DNA of 64,000 bases from Phytophthora colocasiae (GCA_018806915.1 JAGKQI010000073.1:372001-436000), one strand, 5' to 3'; shown: positions 46,481 to 58,402, numbered from the stretch's first letter. Numbers and translations are program-made. Notes: generated by a model not told the origin, from the letters alone.

Positions 46481-47455
46481 CTAACTTAATTTTGTTGGAA
46501 ATTTTCTGTTAACATATGCACATGTCCTTTTCACTACCTTCCATCCGATTACAGAGCCAGGATGTTTGCTTAGCGTTTCGATTACTCTTGGAACAGAATA
46601 CTGCCCAGCGCCGGGATTTTCGTGCTGCTTAGTCTTAAGAGCTTTCCGTGGCCTCCCTGGTGGCTTCCGAACTACTAAAGAACGAATTAGCAGAGCCAAC
46701 TCAAAATCATCTAAAATTTTGAGCGCGGCCAATACGTGAGCGCAAATCCACCAGTGTGGTAAAATGACTTGCAGTCGCATGAATATTTTCTGCGTATTAG
46801 CAGAATCTGATTAAGAAGTCAACAAGAGATAATCAATACCGGATAGAGTTGAAAATACGAATAACGAACTTACTTCTCTCTCTGACCAGGTTGGCGAGGT
46901 CCAATCGTGCTGAAAAACTTCATCACTCGTATTTTGCACCAATGAAGCGAAAGATAGTGCTTCTCGTCTTGGACAGTGTCATCATGTTGAAGATGACCTT
47001 TTCTAGAATATTGGTACATTTCCGCTCTGTGTTTGTCGACGGGTTCCGGATTCGTAGCCTTCATCACCGCACGAACATTAAACAGTACACCTGTCACTTT
47101 GGCGTGACGGTTATGAACGTGCCTGAAATTGCCTGCACGAGTTAGAATACTTGCTTTTTGAGCACATTCAATTGAAATTGGAGCAGAGGCGTAGGGCCGG
47201 ATTGGTTCGGGAACTCGAACATGTAATTTACGATCTCGTGCGGATTCAAAATGAGCAATGATGCGAGGTAAACTTGAGTTCATGACAACCCTCGTCGACG
47301 CATAAAGCTCACTGTTTTTGGGTGGTTTACGACGCGTTTGATGTCACGATTGTGGGATTCGATTGCGTTTTGGTTAGGGGTCACACCAGGAGATCCACTA
47401 GCAGTGTCGTACCATAACTTCCATTTAGGAGAGAGATATTGCTGCTTAAACCTGG
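46481..47455 (-). pseudogene. MULE transposase C-terminal half (minus strand)
   Basis: On the minus strand, from 47455 downwards: a KWKLWYDTASGSPGVTPN block with the ESHNRDIKR motif typical of Mutator-like transposases just after the catalytic core, then a degenerate central part. A SWIM-like zinc motif (WWICAHVLAAL) and a GRPRKALK-type basic tail end it near 46481. Frames change several times. The N-terminal half is not upstream on this strand but adjacent in opposite orientation. Confidence 0.65.
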
Positions 47456-47459
47456 TCAC

Positions 47460-48535
47460 AACATCATTTCATCTAAGACCAATTTTCAAACCTACTATAA
47501 GCTGAAGGTGGGCAAAGCATCTATTTATATTTGTTCTTCACACCTCAGATGCTGTCGAATCGCGCGATTTACGGAAATTGAGGATGGTTTTGTTACTGTT
47601 GTGGTGACGGGTGAGCATTCCGAAAGAATTTCCGACACTCCTCGCACTGGAATTGACAAAAGTTGAAGTCGACAATATGTTGCTTGGTGAGGCGCCTCCT
47701 TCGCGATGTTTGATGCTTTTCTCTGAGCGGTATGAAGACGACACAGCTTTTCGAGAGCTTCTGCTGGATGCAATACAACTTCGGAACCACAGCACCCATC
47801 TGCACAACAAAGGCTTGTTCGACATAAGCACCTAACTGCAGAAATGATGGAGTGGGCCTCCAATAAAATGTGTACGAGCTTGAATCTTTTTTGTCGTGAT
47901 GGAGATGAAAAAGATACAAATGTTTTTTCAGGCCTCGAACCATCATACCAAGATGAATTGTTGGTACTTAGTGCCTTTCACGAGACGCTGGATAACGGTA
48001 AGATTTCGTTGGGTATTGTTTGCACCAACCGTAGACTGTTCCGCAATATTATTCTGCCCGAGAAGGACATCGCCACCACGGATTTCCTGGTGCGACTGAC
48101 GGAACTTACCACCTTGCTGCAAACAACTGGACCCTAACTGCATTTGGATGCACCGGTGTATCTTACAACGGTTCCAATGGGTTTTCGCATAGGTTCCATC
48201 CGTTTGCATATTTGTTTGTACGATCAGAGACTGAATTTGCCTACGACCAGTTATTTCGAGCGGTTAAAGAGAGAAGTCAAACATTTTTTGGCTACACGTT
48301 GAAGCTGCAATTTGACTCGATGGATCATGTAGATAGTATTGCTAGCTCCTACAAAGAGCACTGGTCGGATATTGTGCTACTAAACTGTTGGCCGCACTTG
48401 GCCCGAAATCTTCCTCACCAAAAACATTTGTTGGAGGTGGCTTCGAGATACGACTTGGTTTTTAAGACACAAGTTCATTACTTGCACAAAGCTAGAAACG
48501 CACGCACAATTTCGCGCGCTGGCAGTGTGCCGTAA
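47460..48535 (+). pseudogene. MULE transposase N-terminal and core half (plus strand)
   Basis: Starting near 47470, a FLYWCH-like N-terminal block (FQTYYKLKVGKASIYICS, HLRCCRIARFTEIEDG) leads to a LFSERYEDDTAFRELLLDA segment. Core blocks at 48205-48500 follow (FVRSETEFAYDQLFRAVKE, VLLNCWPHLARNLPHQK, HYLHKARNA), as in oomycete MULEs. It stops near 48535 before the SPKW/ESHNRD region, which lies on the opposite strand at 47455. Several frame breaks. Confidence 0.65.
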
Positions 48536-49040
48536 TAAATGCACGCAACACCAGGGAAATCTGCATTGCGAGCAGCAACCCCTTCAGCTAGTGCACTCCA
48601 TTCATCTTCCGAAGATGGCGCGGAGAAGTACATCACGTCGTCCATCATTTCATGAAGTAGTTTTTCGAGATTTTTAATGTAGCGGCTTGCTACATGCCAA
48701 GCTGTACCGCAGCTCCTCCTATTCCATCTCCATCTTGTCCGCATCCATTTCCATAGTATGCAAGCAGCACAACAACTCCAAAATCAAACGCGTACTGGGT
48801 GTTCTTTCCCAGCAGGCCGTATTTGGCATAGTAGTGGGACTCCATGACGAACAGAGCATGTCAAATAACTCTGGCGTGCAGCGAAGAGCCTTTCGATAAG
48901 CTTTGAGTGATCGTTGGGCTTTGAGTTTGTAGAAGAAGTCGGAGCGAACCGTAATCTATTCGCTGGGGGCCGCTTGAAGTGATCTCCAGTCCATCGTACC
49001 AAAAGCAGCTCCCAGCACGACGAATACCATGCTCAGTGTC
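48536..49040 (-). pseudogene. PIF/Harbinger nuclease fragment, degraded
   Basis: On the minus strand a SSEDEWSALAEGVAARNADF block followed by PGV resembles the Harbinger segment just before the first catalytic Asp (usually FPGV.GAIDG). Here the DG region is altered (ACIYYGTL). Upstream frames show a CTPELFDMLCS-like helix and a VVLLAYYGNG-like block, both of the same family. The match is by eye and the region is multiply shifted. Confidence 0.4.
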
Positions 49041-49697
49041 GGAAACAAGTCTCCTCAGCGCCTTGATCACATTCAGCGGTCATATCCACGTCCGCTTCAT
49101 CCAGCAAAACATAGGCTTCTTGCTGAAGATCTTGTAGGTTGCTGCCTGCAAAGATGCCCTGTCAGAGCTCCGTCGGGGCGTCCGCATCCCTGTCAGCTGA
49201 AGCAGCCTCACCTGGCATAACTCTTACGACGCTGTCGGCGTCCATGGCGACGAATACTTCGTGCAACTCCTGCGCAGAATGATGATCTATGTTTGAGCTC
49301 TTTGTGCGCTAGCGAAAAAGCTAGCTCTCCTGCAGAAAAGTGGGTATCGAGCCCACTTCTTTTTGCCGCCTTTTGAGTCGGCAAAATCGCGGCCTCCTTT
49401 TTTGGAGAGTCCCTTCTATGCAATAAGTTGGCTCGAAAAAGCAATCGCTTTTTTATTTGAACATCGCTCTTAGTAGTTGTAGTCTTGTCATCGTATTTGA
49501 GTCTTGTCGTCAACAACAGTACTATACTTTTGGTCTTGTTGCATTTCTTATCACACCCTAGTATACCGTTTTGGTGTCCCTAAAATTTGATCGGAATTAT
49601 TGCAAAAATGACTTTCTTTGATCGGTGAAAAATGACTGGCTATGTAAACTAGTTTTGCATTGTTTTGCTGTTTTGGCCTGCGGAAGTACTTCCTATC
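49041..49697. other. Repeat-derived sequence, no gene recognised
   Basis: It contains small hairpins, for example GCTAGC-GAAAAA-GCTAGC near 49310 and a tRNA T-arm-like GTGGG-CTCGATA-CCCAC (minus strand, near 49347). No protein family recognised. Confidence 0.45.
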
Positions 49698-50118
49698 TGC
49701 AGCGGGTGCGTAGGTGTGCACGACACAGAGGAAGTTTAGTTGACTCGTAGAGTCCTGCTTGCAAGGCACTAGCCTTCGGTTATATACAAGAACCAAGTAG
49801 TCCACTAAATACGGGACTCCCACAATCAGTGTCCCTATAATAAAGGAACTAACACTAATTATGTAAAATGCAAACTGATTTTTATTGACTTTATTGCCCT
49901 AATCCTAAATGTAACGGTTTTAGTATCTAACATACTAAATCCTAATCAAAATGCAGCGTGAGGCTCTGAGGCCATCCACGTATCTACTCGTGTGTGCCAC
50001 ACCATTATGTACCCACATAAATGTATCCATGAGTGTCACACACCATTATGTACCCACATAAATGTATCCACGTGTGTCACACACCAACGAGAAACATTCG
50101 TGTAACATCCCCGTTACA
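49698..50118 (-). repeat. Chromovirus 2 3' LTR (421 bp)
   Basis: It contains a ~44-bp internal direct repeat built on CCATTATGTACCCACATAAA, present in both LTRs. Confidence 0.92.
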
Positions 50119-51028
50119 CTCTCCCCCACCAAGATTCCGGATACCGTATCCGGAAAGTGTAAACAATGACGCGATTATCGGCCGATGGCCACGGCACCTT
50201 GCCTTGCGCGGACGGCGCTGTCTCTCGTGCGTGTTACACGCCTCCGTACGCGATGCCACTTGGCACACACTTGGGCCCAATGCTTACCAAGCATAGGAGC
50301 CTACTGGCTCGAGTCAAGGGACTCTACGGGCGTGAGGAGAAGGCCACAAGTGGCGTATCGACGGTATCACTGGATCAATGATCCATAGGGCAAGTCTTCC
50401 AGGCTACCAACGGTTCCACGAACCACACAGCAGTGGGGCCTACTCGCTTCACTGTTAATGTGACCCTCGGATGAGCACTGTGTGCAGGGCTTGATGCCCA
50501 AGTTGTCCTTGAAGCAGGCGCAAGCGCCACTATGTGTCACAGACACTGTGTCTTGTGAATACACGTGCTCAGCACAGTCGTAGACACGACAACGAGCACC
50601 AGACAGCTAAGCTGTCGCTCAGGAGGAGCTTACCTACCTCCTACTGCTATGTAGCATGCGGGGTCCAAAGCATTGGCATCCCTGGCATCCACAGTGCCTC
50701 ATGACATAGTCATACCCATTGAACGCTTCTAGCGTCAGGTGATCGGATAGAATCCGTTTACATCACCACTTGTCGCTTAGACAGAACGTCATTAAGACGG
50801 TTGTTCATCACGAACCATCTTCGCTTCATGATCGCGAAGCTCCGGGCCATAGGCCAGTGTTGTTAAAGGGTCATAGACCCTTGAAACACGCGCGCGAGGC
50901 GCATGTAGCTCTACTGCACTTGCAGTTTGAGCATTCGATGCCATGTCGACGGCACCGACGTGCTCGCTGCAAGTATTGCAGCTACGGGTCAGAGCCTGAG
51001 CTCAGCAACGACCCTGTGGACTCCCACC
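50119..51028 (-). other. Chromovirus 2 long 3' untranslated segment
   Basis: About 900 bp between the pol stop and the 3' LTR with no coding match on either strand. It ends in the polypurine tract. Confidence 0.6.
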
Positions 51029-54000
51029 TTAGTGGGAGGTGCTTGGCACCCGGCGACTCCGTCGCACGCCCACCGGGCGGTCTGACACCGGGTGTGCCCG
51101 ATCATACGCGTCAACGACGTCGGGGCAATCCTGCCGTAGTGGCACCTCAAACTCCCACGAGTTCTGTGAGTGAGGGTAACCTCGCCACTTCACCAGATAC
51201 TGGTTGTGTCCTTGACGCCGCGCCATCAGGCGATCCACGTGATAGTGAAGCTCACCTTGCTCATCGAGCAGAGGACGAGCCGTAGATGGGTTCTCGCGCT
51301 GCGAGTGTAGACGCGCCGCATTGCTTGCAGACCCGCGTGGGCTCGGTGAAGGAGCACGACCACCACGTCGGTCATCCGACCCATCGCTTAGCGACTGGTC
51401 TCGAGGAGACCTAGAGTCGCGGGGACCGGTTTGAGTCGCCTCTGGTGCTGTATCAGCGAGTCTATGACCTCGAGCATCACGTTGCTCCGGATCGACAAGA
51501 CCTGTTGGTTCGGATGCAACCACATGTGGCTCTGCCACCTGCTGCCGTGCAGCCTTCGTCCGACTCGGCGCCAGCGCCTCAGAACTCACAAGAGCAGGGT
51601 CCCGATATGGCTTAAGCAAGCCCACGTAGAACACAGGATGTGTTCGCATAAGCTTTGGCAAGTCAAGCGTGTATGCCAGGTCCTTCTTGGCCACGACCGT
51701 GAACGGTCCAATGAAGCGCGGCCGCAACTTCGTCTTGAAGACGGCTGACACTGCGTGTGTAGGCAGGTTCTTAGCGTTTAATAAAACGTGGTCACCGACC
51801 TTGAACTCCCACATGTTGCTTCTGCCTTTGGCATCAGCTTGTTCCTTTTGAACATCTTGGCTTTCAGCCATTGCGTCACGCACACGGCGTAAGACGCTAA
51901 GCCTCATCGAGAGGAAGTCATCGACTTGCTTGCGAACAGCAAGGGAGCTGACATCAGCAATCTTGGAGTCGAGCGACGGCACAGCCTCTCCCCCACCAAG
52001 CCCAAGGCTACCGCGTGGCGGAGTGAGCGGGACGCGCGGATGCGCAAGGCCGTTCACGTAGAACGGGGTGAAGCCTGTCGAGGCACCGCGTTGTTCATTG
52101 AGAACTCAACGAGAGGGAGCATAGCGCTCCAACGCTTCGGCGTTTCAGCGCATACGCTGCGGAGGATGTCCTCCAGGACGCGGTTCACGCGTTCAGTCTG
52201 ACCGTCGGTCTGCGGGTGATCCGCCGTGGACATGTCCAGTCGAGTGCCAAGCACTTTGAAGACGGACGTCCAGAAGTGACCCGTGAAACAGGGGTCTCGA
52301 TCCGAGACAATGGTCTCTGGCAGCCCATGCTGGCGGAAGACCCGATCGATAAAGATCGTCGCTGTATCAGCGCCATCGACGGTGTCCGGCACAGCCGCTA
52401 GGTGAGCCATCTTGCTCAGACGGTCAACAAAAACCACAACGCCCGTGTTGCCTGCCGAGTCCTTCGGCAGGCCAAACACAAAGTCCATACTCATGGACTG
52501 CCAACACCCAGAGGGTACAGGCAAGCTCGCCAAAGGCGCTGCCGCATGCGGCGAGGGTTTAACCCGCTGACACGTCTCACACGTGTGCACAAATGTGCTG
52601 ACCCACTTGTACATCTTCGTCCACCAGTACATGGAGCTCACCGAGCCGTAGGTCTTTTCGCGACCGAGGTGGCCGCTTGTGGGCGTGTCGTGGGCCTCAT
52701 AGAGGATACGATACTTCAGGTCCTCATCGTGAGGAACCACCACACGTGGTGGGTCATCCTGACCCGTGCTGTAGTACAGCAGACCGCCGTCCAGGCTATA
52801 GCGTTGGAGTCTCGCCTTTAGGCGTCGTGACAGAGTCACCTTTGAGTCCTTAAACTCATCGCTCCCTAGAGCTTGAAGCAGCGCGACACAAGAGTCGTCC
52901 TGAGCGTATGCAGCTCGAACCATGTCCGTCACGGACGATGTCACCGAGGTGACATGAGATAACTCATAGTCCGAGCGACGTGATAACGCGTCAGCGAGGA
53001 CGTTCTGCCTGCCGGGCTTGTATTTCACCTAGAAGTTATACTCCGCAAAGAAGGAGAGCCATCGGGCCATCCTCTGCGAGAGGTGAGGCGACTGCGTCGC
53101 TGTGCGTAGTGACGCATGATCCGTGTAGATCACAAACGGCTTGGAGCCGAGCAGGTGAACCCTGAATTTGACGAGAGCGTACTTCATCGCAAGTAGCTCC
53201 TTGTCATGAACTGGATAGTTCTTCTCAGCAGCCTTGAGCTGCCGAGACTCAAACGCAATGACGCGTTTGCGCCCTTCGGCGTCCGCTTGTAGCAAAGCAC
53301 TGCCGATGGCAAAGTCCGAGGCGTCACAGACGACAATGAACGGACGATCGGGGTCTGGCAACGCCAGTATCGGTGCCTGAAGCAGGCTATCCTTGATACG
53401 AGTGAACGCACTCTCGTGCTCAGCACGCCATACCCATTCGGCATCCTTCTTAAGGAGATCCGACAGTGGTCGAGCCAACTCAGCGTAGTTCTCGCTGTAC
53501 TTGTGCAAGTAGTTGGCCAAGCCCAGCCACTTACGCAAGTCCTTCTGGTTCAAGGGAACCGGCCAGTCCACAATGGCCTTGACCTTTGCTGGGTCAGCAC
53601 GAAGGCCATGCTTCCCAATGAAGCACCCTAGGAAAGGGATTTCTTCCGCGCCAAAGACGCACTTGTCCGCGTTGGCGTACAACTTGTTGGTGCGCATGCA
53701 CTCGAGCACAGCTCGTACGTGCTCCACGTGTACCTCGACATCAGACTTCCCGTGCTCAGCACGACTGTGGACGAACACGTCGTCAAAGTACGTCTATGCA
53801 AATGCCCGTAGGGGCCTGAACAACTGTGTCACTAGACGATTGAACGTTGCAGGCGCATTCGACAGCCCTTGGGGCATGACGAGCCACTCCCAGAGCATAC
53901 CGCTCGGGGTGCTCACCGCTGTAAGCGGAATATCACTGGCTCGCATGAGCAGCTGATAGTAGCCATCGACTAAGTCGAGCGCACTGTACATGGTGCAACC

Positions 54001-55866
54001 CACCATGTTGTTCTGGAGAACATCCTTCCTAGGAATCGGCGTCTGCGCCGGAATCGTGGCAGCGTTGAGCTTGTTAAAAGCATGAACGATGCGCCACTTG
54101 CCATTCGGCTTTCTGACACAGAACGTTGGCGCGGAGTGCGGAGACTTGCTCTCGTACACGAGACCCGCCGCGTGCTTAGCACGGAAGAAGGCGTCAATGA
54201 CGTCGCATTGCTCTTTAGAAAGAGGCCACTGCCGGGTCACGCAGTATTTAGTTCCGGGAACTAAGTCGATCTCGTGACGAACGCCTCGGTCAGGAGGCAG
54301 GCCACTCGGTGGTTCCTTTGAGACAACGCCTCCATATTCCTTCAGCAAGGAGTAGAAGGGATCCGAGGGATTCTTGAGGATCTCCGATCCACTCCTGGCG
54401 CTCAGCGCCTTCTTGACCTCGGCCAAGACGGACTCGTCAACGAGGGACGATGAGTTTAACTCCTCTTCAGGTCGAACGATGACCACCTCGGCGAGTTCGC
54501 CAGCCTTCAAGGCATCGCCAAAGTCGGCGAACGACATCTCCTCTAGCTCAAGGAGCTTGTCAACACTCGGTAGTCCGTCCAGCAGGACGCTGCCTTCGGC
54601 ACTGCCGTCCACTCCATCAACCAGAGTGTATAGCTGCCCACAGCCCTCCCGTGCGTTGACACTTGACGTCACGGACGACTCAGACGCAGAGCGTCTTGCC
54701 CATAGGGCCTTACGACGTCGTCGCCTAGCCGACGAACGTCCACTCGACGGAGTACGTGCCGCCGCACAGGTTGTGGCCTTGCCCGGCCCAGTGTCAGTGA
54801 CACTCAGTGACTGACTCGGTCTACCGCCGACGTCACTAGACGGAGTACGTGCCGCCGCACAGGTTTCGGCCCCTTCAGGCCCAGTGTCAGTGACACTCTG
54901 CGATCCACTCGGTCGATTACCGATGTCGCTCAGCGGAGTACGTGCCGCTGCACAATCAATGACCGTAGCTGGTCCAATGTCAGAGACATTCAGCGATCGA
55001 CTTGGTCCACGACCAGTATCGCTCGGCGGAGTACGTGCCGCCCCACAGGGATTACGTGGGCTCTGCCCACCCGTTGACTCACTGTCAACCAGCGCTACGC
55101 GCTCAACAGGACTCCGGTCCTCACACTCGGTGCTGTCCACCAGCTCGGACACACCGACCTCCAGCATCATAGCCGACTCGGCTCGATGCTCGCGCCAATA
55201 GCGCTTCTGCTTCCTAGCAGAGGTGGGTTCATGACTCGCCAAAGCTCTACTAGGAGAGAAGTGCGTATCACCTAAGGTCTTCGACCTCCAATCAATCCAT
55301 GGCTCGTGGCGCTCCAGCCACGCCATGCCAAGGATGAGGTCGTACCTCGAATCCAGGTCCAGGACCAAGCAGCGTTCCACGCTATCGAAGTCCAAGAACT
55401 TCAGCCGCAGGTCCATGGGGACCTTGGCCACCGTGACACGGACGCCCGTCGCTAGACGGACTGTGACTGTGTCACCTCTTCGCGCTCGAAGCGCCTCAGC
55501 ATATTGCTGACTACCTTCAACGGTGGAGCGTCTGACGTAGTTGCCAGACGCCCCCGAAATGATCAACACGATCCACGGCTTCTCAAAGCCCTTCACGTCC
55601 ACCTGGACGACCAGCAAGCCCTGCTTGCTCACACGTTCCGTGTTAAAGAGCACGGAGCTCTTCGGGGCTGAGCCCCAGTGCCTTTCACGCACTGCAGAAC
55701 TCAGTTCTTCCCCAGTAGACCGCCCCGCGTCTACTGGGAGCCGGCGTTTCCCTGGGCAGAGCCCAAAGCGGGACCCGCGGCAGGGTTGCGGCCATTCTGG
55801 CCGGCGCGCTCTTTGCGCAGAGGGCAGTTGGGCCTCAGGTGTGAGGGACTGCCGCATGTATAGCAC
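51029..55866 (-). pseudogene. Chromovirus 2 pol with two amber codons and one frameshift
   Basis: From 55866 the frame overlaps the end of gag. The protease-like site reads LIISGASGNYV where LIDSGAS is expected, so the catalytic Asp is missing. RT follows (SALDLVDGYYQ; catalytic TYFDDVFVHS just after an amber codon at 53796-53794), then RNase H (VVCDASDFAIG) and a second amber codon at 53031-53029. Integrase has HHCC (ending CETCQRVK) and DDE core (SMDFVFGLP, VSDRDPCF, TDGQTERVN). A frame change near 52057 precedes a C-terminal chromodomain (QYLVKWRGYPHSQNSWEF), ending at 51029. Confidence 0.9.
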
Positions 55867-56702
55867 CGGCGGGTGCTCATACGCTGCACCGCAGCTCGTA
55901 GCTCAGCTACCTCATCTTCAGCATAGCTGAGGTCCATGGGCTCAGGTCCACCGGACCCTGTGCTGCTAGCACCGACCCTCGACAACTTAAAGTTGTGTTC
56001 GGCATTCAATGCCACGCTGACAGCATCTTCGAAGATGTGGGGGTTCTGACGGAATGTCTCCGTCCTAGCCACGCCAGCTCGTAAGCCTTCCATGAAGACG
56101 GTCACGGCGACCACCTCAGGTAGAGGGTCGGCAGCCATGCCAGCAATGAGCGTGCGCAGCTCTTGGACATAGTCCACCAGATCCTTCTTGCCCTGGCGAC
56201 AAGCAAGGAAGCGTGACCGCACGCGATACGCCTGGTTAGGCGGAGCAAATACTTGCGTGAGCTTGGCCTTTAGCTCACCCCATGTGGGGAAGGCCGCTTC
56301 CACCGACGTCCCAGACGTCAAGGCCCATTCTCGTGCTCGTCCTTCGAGCTTAGAGATGGCAAACGCAACGCGTTGCCCCTCCAACTGGAGCATGGCGGCC
56401 CCCATGGCCATTTCGACCTCTCGGGTCCACAAAAGGAGGTTCTCTCCCTCATTCCCGAGGAAGGTCTTCACGCTGAGCGTGACGGGCTTAGCTCTCGGAG
56501 CAGGGGTAACCCCTGTTACATTCCGCTGAATGTGCTCGACGAGAGCGTTTTCGTACGAGGCAAATGCCTCGAGGCGCGCGTTGACGGCCTCCGGCCCTTG
56601 GGACCCAAGGTGCGCCGTACCTTCCCGGCCCAGCAAGGACGTAAGCTTGTTAAGCGTGTCCCGCTGACTCGGAGTCAAGTGAGCGTATGCTTCTGGCTCC
56701 AT
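55731..56702 (-). CDS. Chromovirus 2 gag
   Basis: The ATG at 56702 ([13 protein letters not shown]) gives a 323-residue Gag. Its retrotransposon-gag core includes [15 protein letters not shown] and [19 protein letters not shown], and a CCHC knuckle ([14 protein letters not shown]) lies near the end. The frame is intact and overlaps pol by ~135 bp in a different frame, a usual arrangement for frameshift-based Gag-Pol expression. Confidence 0.88.
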   Translation of the reverse strand: MEPEAYAHLTPSQRDTLNKLTSLLGREGTAHLGSQGPEAVNARLEAFASYENALVEHIQRNVTGVTPAPRAKPVTLSVKTFLGNEGENLLLWTREVEMAMGAAMLQLEGQRVAFAISKLEGRAREWALTSGTSVEAAFPTWGELKAKLTQVFAPPNQAYRVRSRFLACRQGKKDLVDYVQELRTLIAGMAADPLPEVVAVTVFMEGLRAGVARTETFRQNPHIFEDAVSVALNAEHNFKLSRVGASSTGSGGPEPMDLSYAEDEVAELRAAVQRMSTRRCYTCGSPSHLRPNCPLRKERAGQNGRNPAAGPALGSAQGNAGSQ

Positions 56703-56749
56703 TCTCACAGAGAAACAGTCTTCAACTCAGGAGTTGGATTGACTACAAG

Positions 56750-56757
56750 TGCTACCA
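56750..56757 (-). promoter_or_regulatory. Chromovirus 2 primer-binding site
   Basis: TGGTAGCA on the minus strand, 2 nt inside the 5' LTR, matches the first eight bases of the tRNA-iMet site seen perfectly in the other chromovirus; the following bases (CTTG) diverge. Confidence 0.65.
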
Positions 56758-56759
56758 GA

Positions 56760-57180
56760 TGCAGCGGGGCTGCGTAGGTGTGCACGGCACAGAGGAAGTT
56801 TAGTTGACTCGTAGGGTCCTGCTTGCAAGGCACTAGCCTTCGGTTCTATACAAGAACCAAGTAGTCCACTAAATACGGGACTCACAGAGTCAGTGTCCCT
56901 ATAACAAAGGACTAACGCTAACTATGTAAAATGCAAACTGATTTTTATTGACTTTATTGCCCTAATCCTAAATGTAACGGATTTAGTATCTAACATACTA
57001 AATCCTAATCAAAATGCAACGTGAGGCTCTGAGGCCATCTACGTATCTACTCGTGTGTGCCACACCATTATGTACCCACATAAATGTATCATGAGTGTCA
57101 CACACTATTATGTACCCACATAAATGTATCCACGTGTGTCACACACCAACGAGAAACATTCGTGTAACATCCCCGTTACA
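56760..57180 (-). repeat. Chromovirus 2 5' LTR (421 bp)
   Basis: Same length and ends as the 3' LTR. Differences are scattered point changes and small compensating indels. Confidence 0.92.
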
Positions 57181-58052
57181 GCTTGCGTACATAAGGCAGC
57201 GGTGTCTTCTGCGATCCCGGCGGCGCGTGCGCTCCTTGACGTCCTTGCAGCGGTCGGTGCAAAGTTTAGTAAAGTCGGATCCGCCTCCAGCAACTTGGCC
57301 AAAGGGATACCAGGGCAGCTTGCGGCTGCTTCGGCTGGCACAAGATCAGGAAGCTGACTAAGCAGAGAGCCGCACGGCGCATCCTGTGTGGCCAAAGCGA
57401 CAGCCAACTCGTGGATCGGACAGGTCAAGAAGTCCGCCTTGTCAGGTACGAGCGTCAGTCCCTGTTCCTCGGCGGTTTTGACGCGTAGCAAGCGTACGTA
57501 GAAAACCCCATCGGCTGATACTGACACGTGCTGCTTCTTGATGTAACGCAGGTCCGAGGAGCGTCCAAAGCAATGCCACATCAGGCAGGCAAGAGCCGTA
57601 TCCTGATAATCGGCGTTCACTCGAGCGTGGCTGTAGACATACTGAGTGAGTGCACGTAAATCCTCTTTAGTACAAGGAGGCGCTTTGTTAACAACAGCTC
57701 CTTTTTCTCTTTTCAGACAGTGCTTGTCCAGAGTTTTACTTTGCTTCAGAAGCTGAAGTTCCGTAGGCACTCTTAGGTGAGGATACAGATCAAATAGCCA
57801 GAGCTTCACGTTTCTATAATACGAAACGGCAGTATTGCGAGCAAGCTTGCCCTTCTTACCTTCATGTGTAGCCAGGTAGAACCCAAAGCGCCATGATTGA
57901 AGCAAAACGCTTACCAGTAGTGTATCAACCGCAATACTAGCATGTACGTACTATAGGTCCACTAGCTCGTCTTGAAGCATACGCTTAAACGCACTGACAG
58001 CGGTGCTGCGCGCTTTTTGCGTGTTCGCTGGCACGAACGCTGACAAGCTCAT
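57181..58052 (-). pseudogene. Crypton-type tyrosine recombinase, one amber codon, C-terminus cut by LTR
   Basis: The ATG at 58052 (MSLSAFVPANTQKARS) opens one frame running to 57181, with a single amber codon at 57953-57951. The segment FGFYLATHEGKKGK/LARNTAVSYYRNVKLWL matches the N-terminal core-binding part of oomycete Crypton recombinases. CFGRSSDLRYIKK supplies the first catalytic-type Arg. The C-terminal part, which should bear HxxR and the nucleophilic Tyr, is missing: the frame runs directly into the chromovirus 2 LTR at 57180. Confidence 0.7.
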
Positions 58053-58399
58053 GTCTGCTTCGTCTGATTTTTAATTGTGAGCTGTCCCAACCACCAACAA
58101 TCACGTCTTGCTGCCTATTCTAGGACCGTGCCGAGATATCGGAATATGCAGAATCTGCCAATAGTATATTTTAGTGTTGATGTTTGTATCAGCATATTTT
58201 GATGCTACCGGTAGTTCCGACAAATATTTGTCGGAATTCGTCGGAACAGGATAACCTAACCCTACCTATTTTAATAGATAGCCCATTGGACAATATTCAT
58301 TCTAAACCACTTACAAAATTCACCTCTGTCGGAAATCATCCATACAAACCTCAAATACATCGGATTCCTCTCACACAGGACATGCATTACCATTTTATG
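58053..58399. other. AT-rich spacer, nothing recognised
   Basis: About 350 bp between the Crypton relic and the Harbinger element, with no frame or RNA feature that I can support. If the Crypton has a left end it would lie here. Confidence 0.45.
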
Positions 58400-58402
58400 T
58401 AA

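Larger units (their letters stand above)
49698..57180 (-). mobile_element. Ty3/Gypsy chromovirus 2, two LTRs, no TSD
   Basis: LTRs of 421 bp at 49698-50118 and 56760-57180 (TGTAACGGGG...CGCTGCA on the minus strand) bound gag-pol. A purine tract GGTGGGGGAGAG sits beside the 3' LTR and an iMet-type primer site (TGGTAGCA) 2 nt inside the 5' LTR. The LTRs differ at many scattered positions, so it is older than the other two complete elements. Outer flanks are CTATC (left) and GCTTG (right), with no target duplication. The right flank is a Crypton gene, which does not resume on the left. Confidence 0.92.
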
